Below are positions 23,302-32,468 of a DNA stretch of 64,000 bases, piece after piece (positions within the stretch are counted from its first letter, which is position 1; the number at the start of each line of letters is the position of its first letter). The stretch spans positions 62,001-126,000 of the forward strand of contig NZ_JAGGQW010000034.1 in the NCBI RefSeq assembly GCF_018613065.1. Direction: 5' to 3'. The notes under the pieces are model-generated. The model did not search any database. It saw only the letters and a program-made list of their open reading frames with translations, and was not told the DNA's origin. This DNA comes from Bacillus sp. ISL-7 (GTDB taxonomy: Bacteria; Bacillota; Bacilli; Bacillales_B; DSM-18226). The translations under genes and the position numbers were made by a program.

Positions 23302-24393
23302 TTGGAACAATTAAATACAACTGAGACAAACACAGCTAAGGAAATTAAGAAGAAATCAATTTATTCATTGCAGCTTAACGAATTAAAGAATTGGCTGACT
23401 GAAAATGCTGAAAAGGCATTCCGTGCCGAACAAATCTATGAATGGCTTTATAAAAAACGAATTACATCATTTGAGGATATGAGTAATGTATCAAAGGGCT
23501 TAAGAGATAAGCTTGCTAGCCATTTTGAATTAACAACATTAAATACGGCGATTCAACAAACATCATCTGATGGAACCATAAAATTCCTTTTTGAACTTCA
23601 AGATGGGTACTCCATTGAAACGGTGCTAATGCGTCATGATTATGGAAACTCCGTTTGTGTTACGACACAGGTAGGCTGCCGAATAGGGTGTACTTTTTGT
23701 GCCTCAACATTAGGCGGCTTAAAAAGACACTTAGAGGCAGGAGAGATTGTCGCACAAGTTGTAAAAGTTCAGCAAACACTTGATGAAACAGATGAGCGTG
23801 TAAATTCAGTTGTTATCATGGGAATTGGTGAGCCATTTGATAATTATGATAATATGTTATCATTTTTAAAAATAATCAATCATGAAAAGGCTCTTAATAT
23901 CGGAGCACGCCATATAACCGTATCAACAAGTGGTATCGTTCCGAAAATTTATCAATTTGCAGATGAAAATACACAAATTAATTTTGCTATTTCTCTCCAC
24001 GCTCCCAATACCGAATTACGTTCAAGGCTAATGCCTATTAATAAGGCTTATAAACTAGATGACTTAATGGAAGCAGTAAGGTATTATATCGATAAGACAG
24101 GTCGTAGAATAAGCTTTGAATATGGTCTTTTTGGCGGTGTAAACGATTCAGTCGAGCATGCTGAAGAGTTAGCTATATTATTAAAAGGATTAAAATGTCA
24201 TGTGAATCTAATTCCTGTAAACTATGTTCCTGAAAGAGATTATGTACGGACTCCACGAGACAAAATTTTTGCTTTTGAAAAAACATTGAAAAACCGAGGT
24301 ATTAATGTAACCATTCGCAGGGAGCAAGGTTCAGATATCGCTGCAGCATGCGGGCAACTTCGTGCAAAGGAGCGGAAAGAGGAGACGAGGTGA
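23302..24393 (+). CDS. rlmN: Dual-specificity RNA methyltransferase RlmN
   Basis: Radical-SAM enzyme that makes 2-methyladenosine at A2503 of 23S rRNA and A37 of some tRNAs. The 363-residue protein has the iron-sulfur motif CxxxCxxC at C126, C130 and C133, and the two catalytic cysteines C119 and C350 that correspond to the methyl-carrying and resolving cysteines of E. coli RlmN. It starts at TTG (23302) after AGAAGGTG. The stop overlaps the GTG of prpC. Confidence 0.95.
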   Translation: MEQLNTTETNTAKEIKKKSIYSLQLNELKNWLTENAEKAFRAEQIYEWLYKKRITSFEDMSNVSKGLRDKLASHFELTTLNTAIQQTSSDGTIKFLFELQDGYSIETVLMRHDYGNSVCVTTQVGCRIGCTFCASTLGGLKRHLEAGEIVAQVVKVQQTLDETDERVNSVVIMGIGEPFDNYDNMLSFLKIINHEKALNIGARHITVSTSGIVPKIYQFADENTQINFAISLHAPNTELRSRLMPINKAYKLDDLMEAVRYYIDKTGRRISFEYGLFGGVNDSVEHAEELAILLKGLKCHVNLIPVNYVPERDYVRTPRDKIFAFEKTLKNRGINVTIRREQGSDIAAACGQLRAKERKEETR

Positions 24394-25157
24394 CAAAAGT
24401 GAAGGCTGTTTTTAAAACGGACCAGGGTAGAGTTCGCCAGAATAATGAGGATAGTGGTGGTACTTTTGTTAATCGGGATGGACACCGTCTTGCCATCGTA
24501 GCAGATGGCATGGGCGGTCACCTTGCCGGTGATGTTGCTAGTAGCATGAGCGTTACGCATCTTCAAGAAATGTGGGAGAAATCTGAAGGAATTCAAACAG
24601 CAGATCAAGCCGAAGCATGGCTGAAAACCCATGTTCTCCAGGTTAATCAATTATTGTTTGACCATTCAAGAAGTCACGTGGAATGCGAAGGTATGGGTAC
24701 TACTATAGAGGCAGTGATTGCTTCTGAAAATTTTACAACGATTGCACATGTGGGGGATAGTCGTTGTTATATCTTAAATGATACTGGCTTCCAGCAGCTA
24801 ACTGAGGACCATACACTTGTGAATGAGTTAGTCCGAACTGGACAAATCACTAAAGAGGATGCAGAACATCATCCCAGGAAAAATTGGATATTAAGAGCGT
24901 TAGGAACAGAACAGGATGTAAAAATCGATATAAAAACGATAATGTTCGAAGAAGGAGATTTTCTCCTTTTATGCTCTGATGGGTTGTCAAATAAAGTCAA
25001 CGAACAGGAAATGGTAAGTATTCTTCAAAATGAAGAATCACTTGAACAAAAGGCTTCCACATTAATTAATATTGCAAATGATAACGGTGGAGAAGACAAT
25101 ATTACCCTGATCATATTAAAATATGCTAATGATTTTGAATTGGGTGATGAGCAGTGA
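24390..25157 (+). CDS. prpC: PP2C-type serine/threonine phosphatase PrpC
   Basis: Removes phosphate groups placed by PrkC and so balances cell-wall, translation and germination signalling. The 255-residue PPM-family phosphatase has the metal-binding motifs [20 protein letters not shown], and GGEDNIT near the C-terminus. I chose the GTG at 24390, which overlaps the rlmN stop (GTGA) five bases after GGAG and gives the B. subtilis length; a GTG at 24399 is the alternative. It is followed by prkC through another GTGA overlap. Confidence 0.94.
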   Translation: MTKVKAVFKTDQGRVRQNNEDSGGTFVNRDGHRLAIVADGMGGHLAGDVASSMSVTHLQEMWEKSEGIQTADQAEAWLKTHVLQVNQLLFDHSRSHVECEGMGTTIEAVIASENFTTIAHVGDSRCYILNDTGFQQLTEDHTLVNELVRTGQITKEDAEHHPRKNWILRALGTEQDVKIDIKTIMFEEGDFLLLCSDGLSNKVNEQEMVSILQNEESLEQKASTLINIANDNGGEDNITLIILKYANDFELGDEQ

Positions 25158-27145
25158 TTATTGGGAAAAGAATAAGCGGCCGCTATAAAATTCTTAAAAT
25201 GATAGGCGGAGGCGGAATGGCCAATGTCTATTTAGCACATGATATGATACTGGACAGAGAAGTTGCCGTGAAAATGCTCCGCCTTGATTTTGCCAATGAT
25301 GAAGAATTTATTCGACGCTTTCATAGAGAAGCACAATCTGCCACAAGTCTTACCCATCCCAATATCGTTAGTATTTATGATGTGGGTGAAGAGGATTCTC
25401 TTTACTATATTGTTATGGAATATGTGAATGGGCAAACATTAAAGCAATACATAAACCAGCATTCGTCACTCCGTGTAGAAAAAGCATTAGACATAATGAT
25501 GCAATTAACATCTGCAATTTCCCATGCCCATCAAAATCATATTATTCATCGTGATATAAAGCCGCATAACATTCTAATTGATCCTAATGGCAGTGTGAAA
25601 ATTACTGATTTTGGGATAGCCATGGCCTTAAGTGCGACAAGCATTACCCAAACAAATTCTGTGTTGGGTTCTGTCCACTATTTATCACCGGAACAAGCTC
25701 GTGGGGGAATGGCTAATCGGAAATCAGATATTTATTCACTTGGGATTGTCATGTTCGAAATTTTAACAGGCAGGCTACCATTCTCAGGGGAATCAGCCGT
25801 TTCGATTGCATTGAAACATCTACAGTCAGAAACACCTTCTGTTAGAAGGTGGAATTCAACTATACCGCAAAGTGTAGAGAATATAGTCCTAAAAGCAACG
25901 GCAAAGGATCCATTCCATCGTTATAACAGTGTCGATGAAATGGAGGAGGATTTAAGGACGGCACTAAATCCAGAAAGAATGGATGAACCGAAGTTTATTA
26001 TTCCAATTGATGATGAGGCAACAAAAGCCATTCCAATCATAACAGATGACCGTCCACATAAAAACCTTGATGAAACATTAGTGCATAGTAATGATAAAAT
26101 ATTGCCGGTCAAAAAGGTTACACCTAATAAGGAGAAAACTAGTAAGAAAAAGCGGAAAAAATGGCCGATGATCTTAATTTCGACTTTCCTTATACTTTCC
26201 ATTCTCGGACTATTAACAGTTACATTTTTACCTGATTTATTGTCTGCTAAGGACGTTAAAATACCTGACGTAAGTGGGATGGATGTTGATGATGCGATTT
26301 CTGAGCTTCAGCTCAGCGGAATAGTGGTTGACAAACAGGTTGAAATTCCTGATGATCTGGTGGCTGAAGGAAAGGTTATCAAAACCGACCCCGAAATTGG
26401 CAGTACAGTCAAGGAGAACGCAAAAGTTAATTTATATATAAGTACTGGTAAAGAAAAAATTGAGCTATCTAATTATGTTGGCCGGATATATGATGATATT
26501 TTCCGTTTATTAGAAGACAGGGGTTTTAAAGATATTTTGAAAACTGAGAAATACGATGAGAGTGAACCAGGAACCATTATTAGCCAAAACCCTTCAGGAG
26601 GTGAAGAAATTATTCCTGAAGATACTGTATTAGAATTTGAAGTCAGTAAAGGACCTGAAATAATCGTCCTAAGGGACCTAACCGAATACAATTTAAAAGG
26701 GGCCGAGGATTATGCCTTATTAGTAGGGCTGACTTTAAATGTCTCAGAAGAAAAATATGATGAAAAAATTCCTGCTGGCATGGTAATTTCACAAACACCA
26801 AAGGCTGGAACAGAACTGAAAAAAGGCGATAAGGTATCAGTCATTATTTCAAAAGGAAAAGAAGAAAAACCGCCCAAAACGGTAGTTAAAGATATAACAA
26901 TTGATTATGAACCGACTGTCCCAGTGCCAGTGCCAGGAGATCCTGTTCAAAAACAAGAGGTTTTAATCTACATCGAAGATATGAATCATAGTATGACGGA
27001 ACCTGCCGAATCATTTTTTATAACTGAAACGACAAAAAAACAAATAGAACTTACTATTCCATATGGCGGAAAAGCGGGCTATAAGATTATTCGTGACAGC
27101 AAGGTGATAGCAGAGGACGTAATTAACTATCCAGAAACAGAGTAA
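25154..27145 (+). CDS. prkC: Serine/threonine kinase PrkC with PASTA domains
   Basis: Membrane kinase that senses peptidoglycan fragments and phosphorylates translation and wall proteins; in B. subtilis it triggers spore germination. The 663-residue protein has an intact Hanks kinase domain: glycine loop IGGGGMANV, K40, HRDIKPHN with D134, DFG at 152-154, and a Thr-rich activation loop around 162-167. One membrane helix follows at about 337-359, then three extracellular PASTA repeats at about 367-570 and a C-terminal tail. It starts at GTG, overlapping prpC, with a weak ribosome-binding site, which suggests coupling. Confidence 0.95.
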   Translation: MIIGKRISGRYKILKMIGGGGMANVYLAHDMILDREVAVKMLRLDFANDEEFIRRFHREAQSATSLTHPNIVSIYDVGEEDSLYYIVMEYVNGQTLKQYINQHSSLRVEKALDIMMQLTSAISHAHQNHIIHRDIKPHNILIDPNGSVKITDFGIAMALSATSITQTNSVLGSVHYLSPEQARGGMANRKSDIYSLGIVMFEILTGRLPFSGESAVSIALKHLQSETPSVRRWNSTIPQSVENIVLKATAKDPFHRYNSVDEMEEDLRTALNPERMDEPKFIIPIDDEATKAIPIITDDRPHKNLDETLVHSNDKILPVKKVTPNKEKTSKKKRKKWPMILISTFLILSILGLLTVTFLPDLLSAKDVKIPDVSGMDVDDAISELQLSGIVVDKQVEIPDDLVAEGKVIKTDPEIGSTVKENAKVNLYISTGKEKIELSNYVGRIYDDIFRLLEDRGFKDILKTEKYDESEPGTIISQNPSGGEEIIPEDTVLEFEVSKGPEIIVLRDLTEYNLKGAEDYALLVGLTLNVSEEKYDEKIPAGMVISQTPKAGTELKKGDKVSVIISKGKEEKPPKTVVKDITIDYEPTVPVPVPGDPVQKQEVLIYIEDMNHSMTEPAESFFITETTKKQIELTIPYGGKAGYKIIRDSKVIAEDVINYPETE

Positions 27146-27234
27146 TTAATATTACTATGCTCTTTTATCCAATCAGTTAACAGAATTTTGAATGATATGT
27201 TGATGTTGCGAAATGAATAACAAGGAGTGCGGCT

Positions 27235-28116
27235 ATGCCTGAAGGGAAAATTGTTAAAGCATTAAGCGGTTTCTATTATGTTCTTGATGATGACAAGTTG
27301 ATCCAATGCCGTGGTAGAGGGGTATTTAGAAAGAATAAAATTACCCCCCTCGTTGGAGACGAAGTTGTTTTTCAAGCAGAAAATGACTTGGAAGGCTACA
27401 TTATGGAAGTGAAGACACGGAAGAACGAATTGATTCGTCCCCCCATAGCGAATGTAGATCAAGGGATCCTTGTGTTTTCGGCTGTTGAACCAGATTTCAG
27501 TACTGTTCTTTTAGATCGTTTCCTTGTGCTAGTTGAATTTAATCGGATTGAACCGCTTATTTGTATCACTAAAATGGACCTCACAAACGAAGAGCAGCAA
27601 AAGAAGATTAAGATTTATGCAGAGCAGTATTCGTCTGCAGGGTATAAAGTAATCCTAACTTCTTCCGAAACCGAAGCAGGGGTTGAACTGTTAAGTCCAC
27701 ACATTGATAATAAAATATCTGTTTTTGCTGGTCAGTCAGGTGTAGGAAAATCATCTTTGCTAAATGTCCTTAGACCTGATCTTGATTTGAAAACAAATGA
27801 TATTTCGTCGCATCTTGGCCGTGGAAAACACACGACTAGACATGTGGAGTTAATAAAGATTGGAAATGGATTAATAGCTGATACACCAGGCTTCAGTTCA
27901 TTAGAATTTACCAATATTGAAGCCGAAGATTTGACTTCATGTTTTCCTGAAATGCAAAGAGCAAGTGAGAATTGTAAATTCCGAGGATGCTTGCATGGGA
28001 CCGAACCGAAATGCGGTGTGAAACATGCAGTTGAATCAGGTGAAATCCCTAAGTACCGATATGAACATTATCTGGATTTCCTACAGGAGATAAAAGATAG
28101 AAAGCCGAGGTATTAA
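27235..28116 (+). CDS. rsgA: Ribosome small-subunit GTPase RsgA (CpgA)
   Basis: Circularly permuted GTPase that checks late maturation of the 30S subunit. The 293-residue protein has an N-terminal OB fold, then the G motifs in permuted order: TKMD (G4), [12 protein letters not shown] (G1), DTPGFSS (G3). A C-terminal zinc site with CKFRGCLHG and a further Cys follows. In B. subtilis it is a PrkC target, in line with its position after prkC. It is followed by rpe after two bases. Confidence 0.95.
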   Translation: MPEGKIVKALSGFYYVLDDDKLIQCRGRGVFRKNKITPLVGDEVVFQAENDLEGYIMEVKTRKNELIRPPIANVDQGILVFSAVEPDFSTVLLDRFLVLVEFNRIEPLICITKMDLTNEEQQKKIKIYAEQYSSAGYKVILTSSETEAGVELLSPHIDNKISVFAGQSGVGKSSLLNVLRPDLDLKTNDISSHLGRGKHTTRHVELIKIGNGLIADTPGFSSLEFTNIEAEDLTSCFPEMQRASENCKFRGCLHGTEPKCGVKHAVESGEIPKYRYEHYLDFLQEIKDRKPRY

Positions 28117-28118
28117 AG

Positions 28119-28763
28119 ATGGTAAAAATAGCACCTTCGATTCTTTCCGCCGATTTTTCGAAATTAGGTGAAGAGATTATTGCTGTTGAAAAAGGTGGAG
28201 CAGACTATATTCATGTCGATGTCATGGATGGTCACTTTGTACCAAATATTACGATTGGTCCGCTCATTGTTGAGGCCATTCGTCCGATTACGAAGCTGCC
28301 ACTTGATGTACACCTAATGATTGAAAACCCTGATCAATATATTGAGGAATTTGCCAAAGCTGGAGCCGATTTTATTACCGTACATGTGGAAGCATGTCGT
28401 CATCTTCACCGCACAGTCCAAAATATTAAATCCTTTGGTATCAAGGCGGGTGTTGTTTTAAACCCAGCAACCCCCGTGGAATCCATTCAGCACATAATTG
28501 GAGACATTGATATGGTATTATTAATGTCGGTTAATCCAGGGTTCGGTGGGCAAAAATTCATACCAGAGGTACTTCCGAAAATAAGAAAAGTTAAAGAAAT
28601 GGCAGAACAAAAAGGCTTAGACATTGAGATTGAAATTGACGGCGGTGTTAATTCAGAAACGGCAAAGCTATGCATGGAAGCCGGCGCAAATGTACTTGTT
28701 GCAGGTTCGGCTATTTATAATGAAGAAGATTATGCCAAGGCAATTTCGCAAATAAGAGGTTAA
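28119..28763 (+). CDS. rpe: Ribulose-phosphate 3-epimerase
   Basis: Interconverts ribulose 5-phosphate and xylulose 5-phosphate in the pentose phosphate pathway. The 214-residue TIM-barrel has the active-site segments [40 protein letters not shown] and IDGG with the metal-binding His and Asp residues. It is tightly linked to rsgA and ends at a terminator. Confidence 0.95.
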   Translation: MVKIAPSILSADFSKLGEEIIAVEKGGADYIHVDVMDGHFVPNITIGPLIVEAIRPITKLPLDVHLMIENPDQYIEEFAKAGADFITVHVEACRHLHRTVQNIKSFGIKAGVVLNPATPVESIQHIIGDIDMVLLMSVNPGFGGQKFIPEVLPKIRKVKEMAEQKGLDIEIEIDGGVNSETAKLCMEAGANVLVAGSAIYNEEDYAKAISQIRG

Positions 28764-28768
28764 TGATA

Positions 28769-28795
28769 AGAGCCAGCTTTAGCGCTGGCTTTTTG
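28769..28795 (+). terminator. Terminator between rpe and thiN
   Basis: AGCCAGC (28771-28777) pairs with GCTGGCT (28784-28790), followed by five T. It separates thiN from the run before it, at least in part. Confidence 0.8.
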
Positions 28796-28818
28796 CATAT
28801 GGAAAAGGAGTTAGTTTT

Positions 28819-29466
28819 ATGATTATTAATATTCTAGCCGGAGGACCTGAAAGCCTATTACCTGATTTAACAGAGTATCTAGAGAAAGATGCAATTTGGG
28901 TCGGAGTTGACCGAGGTGTCTATCATTTGTTAAAAAGAAATATAACTCCGGTCATTGCCTTTGGGGATTTCGATTCAGTATCATCTGAGGAATTAATGTT
29001 TATTGAAGAACGTGTAGTAGAATTGAAGAAGTATATGCCGGAAAAAGATGAAACAGACATGGAGTTAGCCCTCAATTGGGCACTTGATCAGAATCCAAGT
29101 ATGATCCGTATGTTCGGTGCAACTGGGGGGAGACTTGATCATTTATTTGCCAATGTGCACTTATTGCTGAATCAGTTCAAAACCAAAAAATCGGCTGATA
29201 TCTGCTTGATTGACCGCTATAACATCATTTTTATTAAAGAACCTGGGCGCTATACAATTGAAAAAATAAACAAAAAAAAATATATTTCCTTTGTTCCTTT
29301 AACACTGAATGTCCGCAATCTCACCTTAGAAGGCTTTAAATTCCCTTTGGAAAATCGTCATATTTCAATAGGCTCAACACTATGTATTAGTAATGAACTT
29401 ATTAGTGAATATGGTACTTTTTCATTTTCTGAAGGCATATTAATAGTGATAAGAAGTCACGATTAA
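28819..29466 (+). CDS. thiN: Thiamine pyrophosphokinase
   Basis: Converts thiamine directly to thiamine pyrophosphate with ATP. The 215-residue protein has the TPK catalytic fold with GVDRGVYHLL, the acidic AFGDFDSVS loop, DETDMELAL and the GATGGRLDHL motif, and a small C-terminal thiamine-binding domain. AAAGGAG precedes the ATG. It lies in the rpe-thiN-spoVM order of B. subtilis. Confidence 0.93.
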   Translation: MIINILAGGPESLLPDLTEYLEKDAIWVGVDRGVYHLLKRNITPVIAFGDFDSVSSEELMFIEERVVELKKYMPEKDETDMELALNWALDQNPSMIRMFGATGGRLDHLFANVHLLLNQFKTKKSADICLIDRYNIIFIKEPGRYTIEKINKKKYISFVPLTLNVRNLTLEGFKFPLENRHISIGSTLCISNELISEYGTFSFSEGILIVIRSHD

Positions 29467-29571
29467 TATGCAAAACAATTTGGTACTGATTTCGTTCGTT
29501 TGAATAAAATGGTAGGGCGTTCGAAAAAAGTTGAGTTGAATAAGCTGGGGAGATTTGTGAGGAGGGACAGT

Positions 29572-29655
29572 ATGAAATTCTATACGATTAAACTGCCGAG
29601 ATTTTTAGGCGGACTTGTCCGTGCGATGATAGGGGCGTTTAAAAAGAACGAATAG
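29572..29655 (+). CDS. spoVM: Stage V sporulation protein SpoVM
   Basis: Tiny amphipathic-helix protein that senses the convex surface of the forespore and anchors SpoIVA to start coat assembly. The 27-residue product starts MKFYTIKLPRFLGG, keeps the helix-bending proline P9, and ends in the basic tail KKNE; it aligns over its length with the 26-residue B. subtilis protein. GAGGAGGG (29559-29566) lies five bases before the ATG. Location between thiN and rpmB is conserved. I could not identify a clear sigma-E promoter in the 105-base gap upstream. Confidence 0.95.
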   Translation: MKFYTIKLPRFLGGLVRAMIGAFKKNE

Positions 29656-29694
29656 CATGGGTTTTTATCTAGATATTCTTTTCATTAACGAATG

Positions 29695-29720
29695 GCACCC
29701 GTTTAATTTGGGTGCTTTTT
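29695..29720 (+). terminator. Terminator after spoVM
   Basis: GCACCC (29695-29700) pairs with GGGTGC (29710-29715), followed by five T. Confidence 0.75.
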
Positions 29721-29767
29721 ATTTGGTTACAAGGGTTGTAGAGTAATTGTACTTTTTGTATATAAAG

Positions 29768-29794
29768 AAAAGACATCCTCAACGGATGCCTTTT
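29768..29794 (-). terminator. Terminator of rpmB
   Basis: On the minus strand GGCATCC pairs with GGATGTC (one G-T pair) around a 5-base loop, followed by TTTTC, just after the rpmB stop. Confidence 0.7.
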
Positions 29795-29799
29795 CCATA

Positions 29800-29988
29800 T
29801 TAAACGCGTTCTACTTTACCTGATTTTAACGCTCTTGCAGAAACCCAAACACGTTTAGGCTTTCCATCAACAAGAATACGTACTTTTTGTAGGTTAGCAC
29901 CCCATGTACGCTTATTTGCGTTCATAGCGTGAGAACGTGCGTTACCAGTTGTTGTTTTCTTTCCAGTTACAACACATTGACGTGGCAT
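29800..29988 (-). CDS. rpmB: Ribosomal protein bL28
   Basis: Large-subunit ribosomal protein. The 62-residue sequence has the L28 core [19 protein letters not shown] and the C-terminal [22 protein letters not shown] (29997-30004) is ideally placed eight bases upstream. Only the first Cys of the possible zinc set is seen (C5), so it belongs to the zinc-free form. It is divergent from yloU, as in B. subtilis. Confidence 0.96.
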   Translation of the reverse strand: MPRQCVVTGKKTTTGNARSHAMNANKRTWGANLQKVRILVDGKPKRVWVSARALKSGKVERV

Positions 29989-30150
29989 AATGATTTCCCT
30001 CCTTAACTACCAAAAGCTTTATACAGCTATCTTTAAGATCCTCATCTGAAAAAAGAAAATTGATTGAACAAATTTTCTAGACTTGAGATACCTTAATAAT
30101 TTATCATACAACTTATTTGATTGCAATAGTTACCTTTCAAGAAAAAAGCC

Positions 30151-30183
30151 TTGACATCCCTATTAATTAAATGCACTTATATT
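30151..30183 (+). promoter_or_regulatory. Possible promoter of yloU-yloV
   Basis: A perfect -35 TTGACA lies at 30151-30156, but the best -10 candidates (CTTATA or TATATT at 30176-30183) are 19-21 bases away, so the fit is poor. It lies in the divergent rpmB/yloU gap (29989-30272), where on the minus strand TTGCAA-17-TAAATT may serve rpmB. Confidence 0.3.
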
Positions 30184-30272
30184 AAACAGGCAGGAATAAC
30201 TTTCAATATTGCATTGACTATAGTAAAATGACTGTAGTCAAGGAGCAATTTTTTCAAGAGGGGGAACGATTC

Positions 30273-30635
30273 ATGTCCATTGAATTAAAAACAAAGTTCG
30301 GACAAATTGATATTTCAAACGAAGTAATCGCGACCATCGCTGGAGGAGCGGCAATCGAATGCTATGGTATTGTCGGTATGGCCTCAAAGAATCAAATTAA
30401 AGACGGAATTACGGAAATACTACGAAGAGAAAATTTCACTCGCGGCGTGATCGTCCGCCAAGAAAATGAAGCATTACATATTGATATGTACATTATTGTT
30501 AGCTATGGAACGAAAATTTCCGAAATTGCCCACAACGTGCAATCAAAGGTTAAATACACCCTCGATAAGACTGTTGGACTTGCCGTTGACTCGGTAAATA
30601 TTTACGTTCAGGGAGTTCGAGTGACGAACCCTTAA
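30273..30635 (+). CDS. yloU: Asp23/Gls24 family envelope-stress protein YloU
   Basis: Asp23/Gls24-family protein of unknown exact role; Asp23 in staphylococci is linked to cell-envelope stress at the membrane. The 120-residue sequence has the family core ISNEVIATIAGGAA and ASKNQIKDGI, and ends VNIYVQGVRVTNP. I chose the ATG at 30273, eight bases after AAGAGGGGGAAC, which gives the B. subtilis length; the upstream in-frame ATG at 30228 would add 15 unrelated residues. It precedes yloV, its constant partner. Confidence 0.9.
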   Translation: MSIELKTKFGQIDISNEVIATIAGGAAIECYGIVGMASKNQIKDGITEILRRENFTRGVIVRQENEALHIDMYIIVSYGTKISEIAHNVQSKVKYTLDKTVGLAVDSVNIYVQGVRVTNP

Positions 30636-30672
30636 GTTTGTATAATGAACCTCAAGTAGAGGAGGAAAGTTT

Positions 30673-32355
30673 GTGTCAATAACAGCTTTAGATGGAAAAC
30701 GTTTTGCCGAGATGGTGATTCAAGGTGCAAATCATTTGGCTGCAAATGCAAAAATGGTTGATGCACTAAACGTTTTTCCCGTGCCCGATGGTGATACTGG
30801 AACAAACATGAATTTATCAATGACATCAGGGGCGAAAGAAGTAAAAAATAATGTTCAAGAACATATTGGTAAAGTTGGAGTAGCCCTTTCTAAAGGATTG
30901 CTGATGGGGGCTCGCGGAAATTCAGGAGTGATCCTTTCACAGTTGTTCCGTGGTTTTTCTAAGGCAGTAGAAATGAAAGCGCAAATTTCAGGGAATGATT
31001 TTGCCCATGCCCTCGATGCTGGAGTAGAAACTGCGTATAAAGCAGTAATGAAGCCTGTTGAAGGAACCATTTTAACTGTAGCAAAGGATTCAGCTAAAAA
31101 GGGCGTACAAGCTGCCCAGAATTCAAATGATATTATTGTTATTATGGAAGAAGTTTTACAAGAAGCAAAAGCTTCATTAAAGCGCACTCCTGATCTACTT
31201 CCAGTGTTAAAGGAAGTCGGTGTTGTCGATAGTGGCGGACAAGGTCTAGTGTTTGTTTACGAAGGATTTCTTGCGGTATTAAGAGGCGAAAAACTTCCCG
31301 ATACCCCTTCTGCATCTCTTTCTATGGATGAATTGGTTAATACTGAACACCACAAAAATGTCCAAGGACATATTAACACGGCAGATATTGAATTTGGATA
31401 CTGCACCGAATTTATGGTTCGCTTTGAACAGGAAAAGACCGCCAAGCATCCTTTCAGTGAAGGGGTTTTCCGAAATGACCTCAGCAAATTAGGTGATTCT
31501 TTATTAGTCATAGCGGATGAAGACGTTGTAAAAGTCCATATACATTCCGAACAACCTGGCGAAGTATTAAGCTACGGACAAAAGTACGGAAATTTAATAA
31601 ATATGAAGATTGAAAACATGCGTCAACAGCATACCAATATAGTTGGTGAAACACATATTGCACCCGGTGCTGTACAACAGAAGCCTCCAAAAGAGCCGCA
31701 AGAATACGGAATTGTAGCGGTTTCCATGGGAGCAGGAATTGCAGATTTATTTAGAAGTATTGGCGCCCATGCCGTAATAGAAGGCGGGCAAACGATGAAT
31801 CCAAGTACGGAGGATATCGTGAAAGCTGTTAAGGAAGTTAATGCTAAAAAGGTATTTATTTTACCTAATAATAAAAACATTATTATGGCAGCCCAGCAGG
31901 CAGCCGATGTGGCAGAAGAAGATATTTATGTCATACCATCCAAAACTGTCCCGCAAGGACTTTCGGCCCTTTTAGCATTTAATCCGTCAGCGGAACTTCA
32001 CGCCAATGAGTCTGCAATGAATGATGCCCTAAAACACGTAAAGACTGGTCAAATAACCTTCGCTGTACGAGATACCCAGATTGATGGTTTAGAAATCGAG
32101 AAAGATGATTTTATGGGTATTGCTGAGGGGAAAATTGTGGTAAAGAACAAGAACAAAGGAAAAGTAGCTGAAGAATTACTTTCACAAATGCTCGCAGACG
32201 ATTCAGAAATCTTGACCATCATTTATGGGGAAGACGTTAGCGAAGAAGAAGTAAATCAGCTGACACAGTTTGTGGAAGAGACTTATGAAGATGTAGAAGT
32301 AGAAATCCATAACGGCGGGCAGCCGTTGTATTCATTTATCTTTTCAATTGAATAA
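30673..32355 (+). CDS. yloV: Fatty acid kinase FakA-type protein YloV
   Basis: Homologue of FakA, the ATP-binding subunit that, with a DegV-type FakB partner, phosphorylates free fatty acids for phospholipid synthesis. The 560-residue protein has an N-terminal DhaL domain with the nucleotide/metal motif FPVPDGDTGTNM (about 37-48) and GARGNSGVILSQ, a middle domain and a C-terminal DegV-like region. It starts at GTG after GAGGAGGAAA. No fakB lies in this window. In B. subtilis sdaAB-sdaAA follow it; here they are elsewhere (50460-52058). Confidence 0.92.
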   Translation: MSITALDGKRFAEMVIQGANHLAANAKMVDALNVFPVPDGDTGTNMNLSMTSGAKEVKNNVQEHIGKVGVALSKGLLMGARGNSGVILSQLFRGFSKAVEMKAQISGNDFAHALDAGVETAYKAVMKPVEGTILTVAKDSAKKGVQAAQNSNDIIVIMEEVLQEAKASLKRTPDLLPVLKEVGVVDSGGQGLVFVYEGFLAVLRGEKLPDTPSASLSMDELVNTEHHKNVQGHINTADIEFGYCTEFMVRFEQEKTAKHPFSEGVFRNDLSKLGDSLLVIADEDVVKVHIHSEQPGEVLSYGQKYGNLINMKIENMRQQHTNIVGETHIAPGAVQQKPPKEPQEYGIVAVSMGAGIADLFRSIGAHAVIEGGQTMNPSTEDIVKAVKEVNAKKVFILPNNKNIIMAAQQAADVAEEDIYVIPSKTVPQGLSALLAFNPSAELHANESAMNDALKHVKTGQITFAVRDTQIDGLEIEKDDFMGIAEGKIVVKNKNKGKVAEELLSQMLADDSEILTIIYGEDVSEEEVNQLTQFVEETYEDVEVEIHNGGQPLYSFIFSIE

Positions 32356-32369
32356 TGAACCGCTAAAAT

Positions 32370-32396
32370 AGAAGGGGAGTTCCCTTCTTTTTTTTG
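32370..32396 (+). terminator. Terminator after yloV
   Basis: AGAAGGG (32370-32376) pairs with CCCTTCT (32382-32388), followed by a run of eight more T. Confidence 0.85.
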
Positions 32397-32468
32397 TAAA
32401 AAAGAAGTTAGAAAGAGTAAATTTTAAAAAAATCAATAGATATGGCTTAGTGGGGGAGTCGGGTAATA

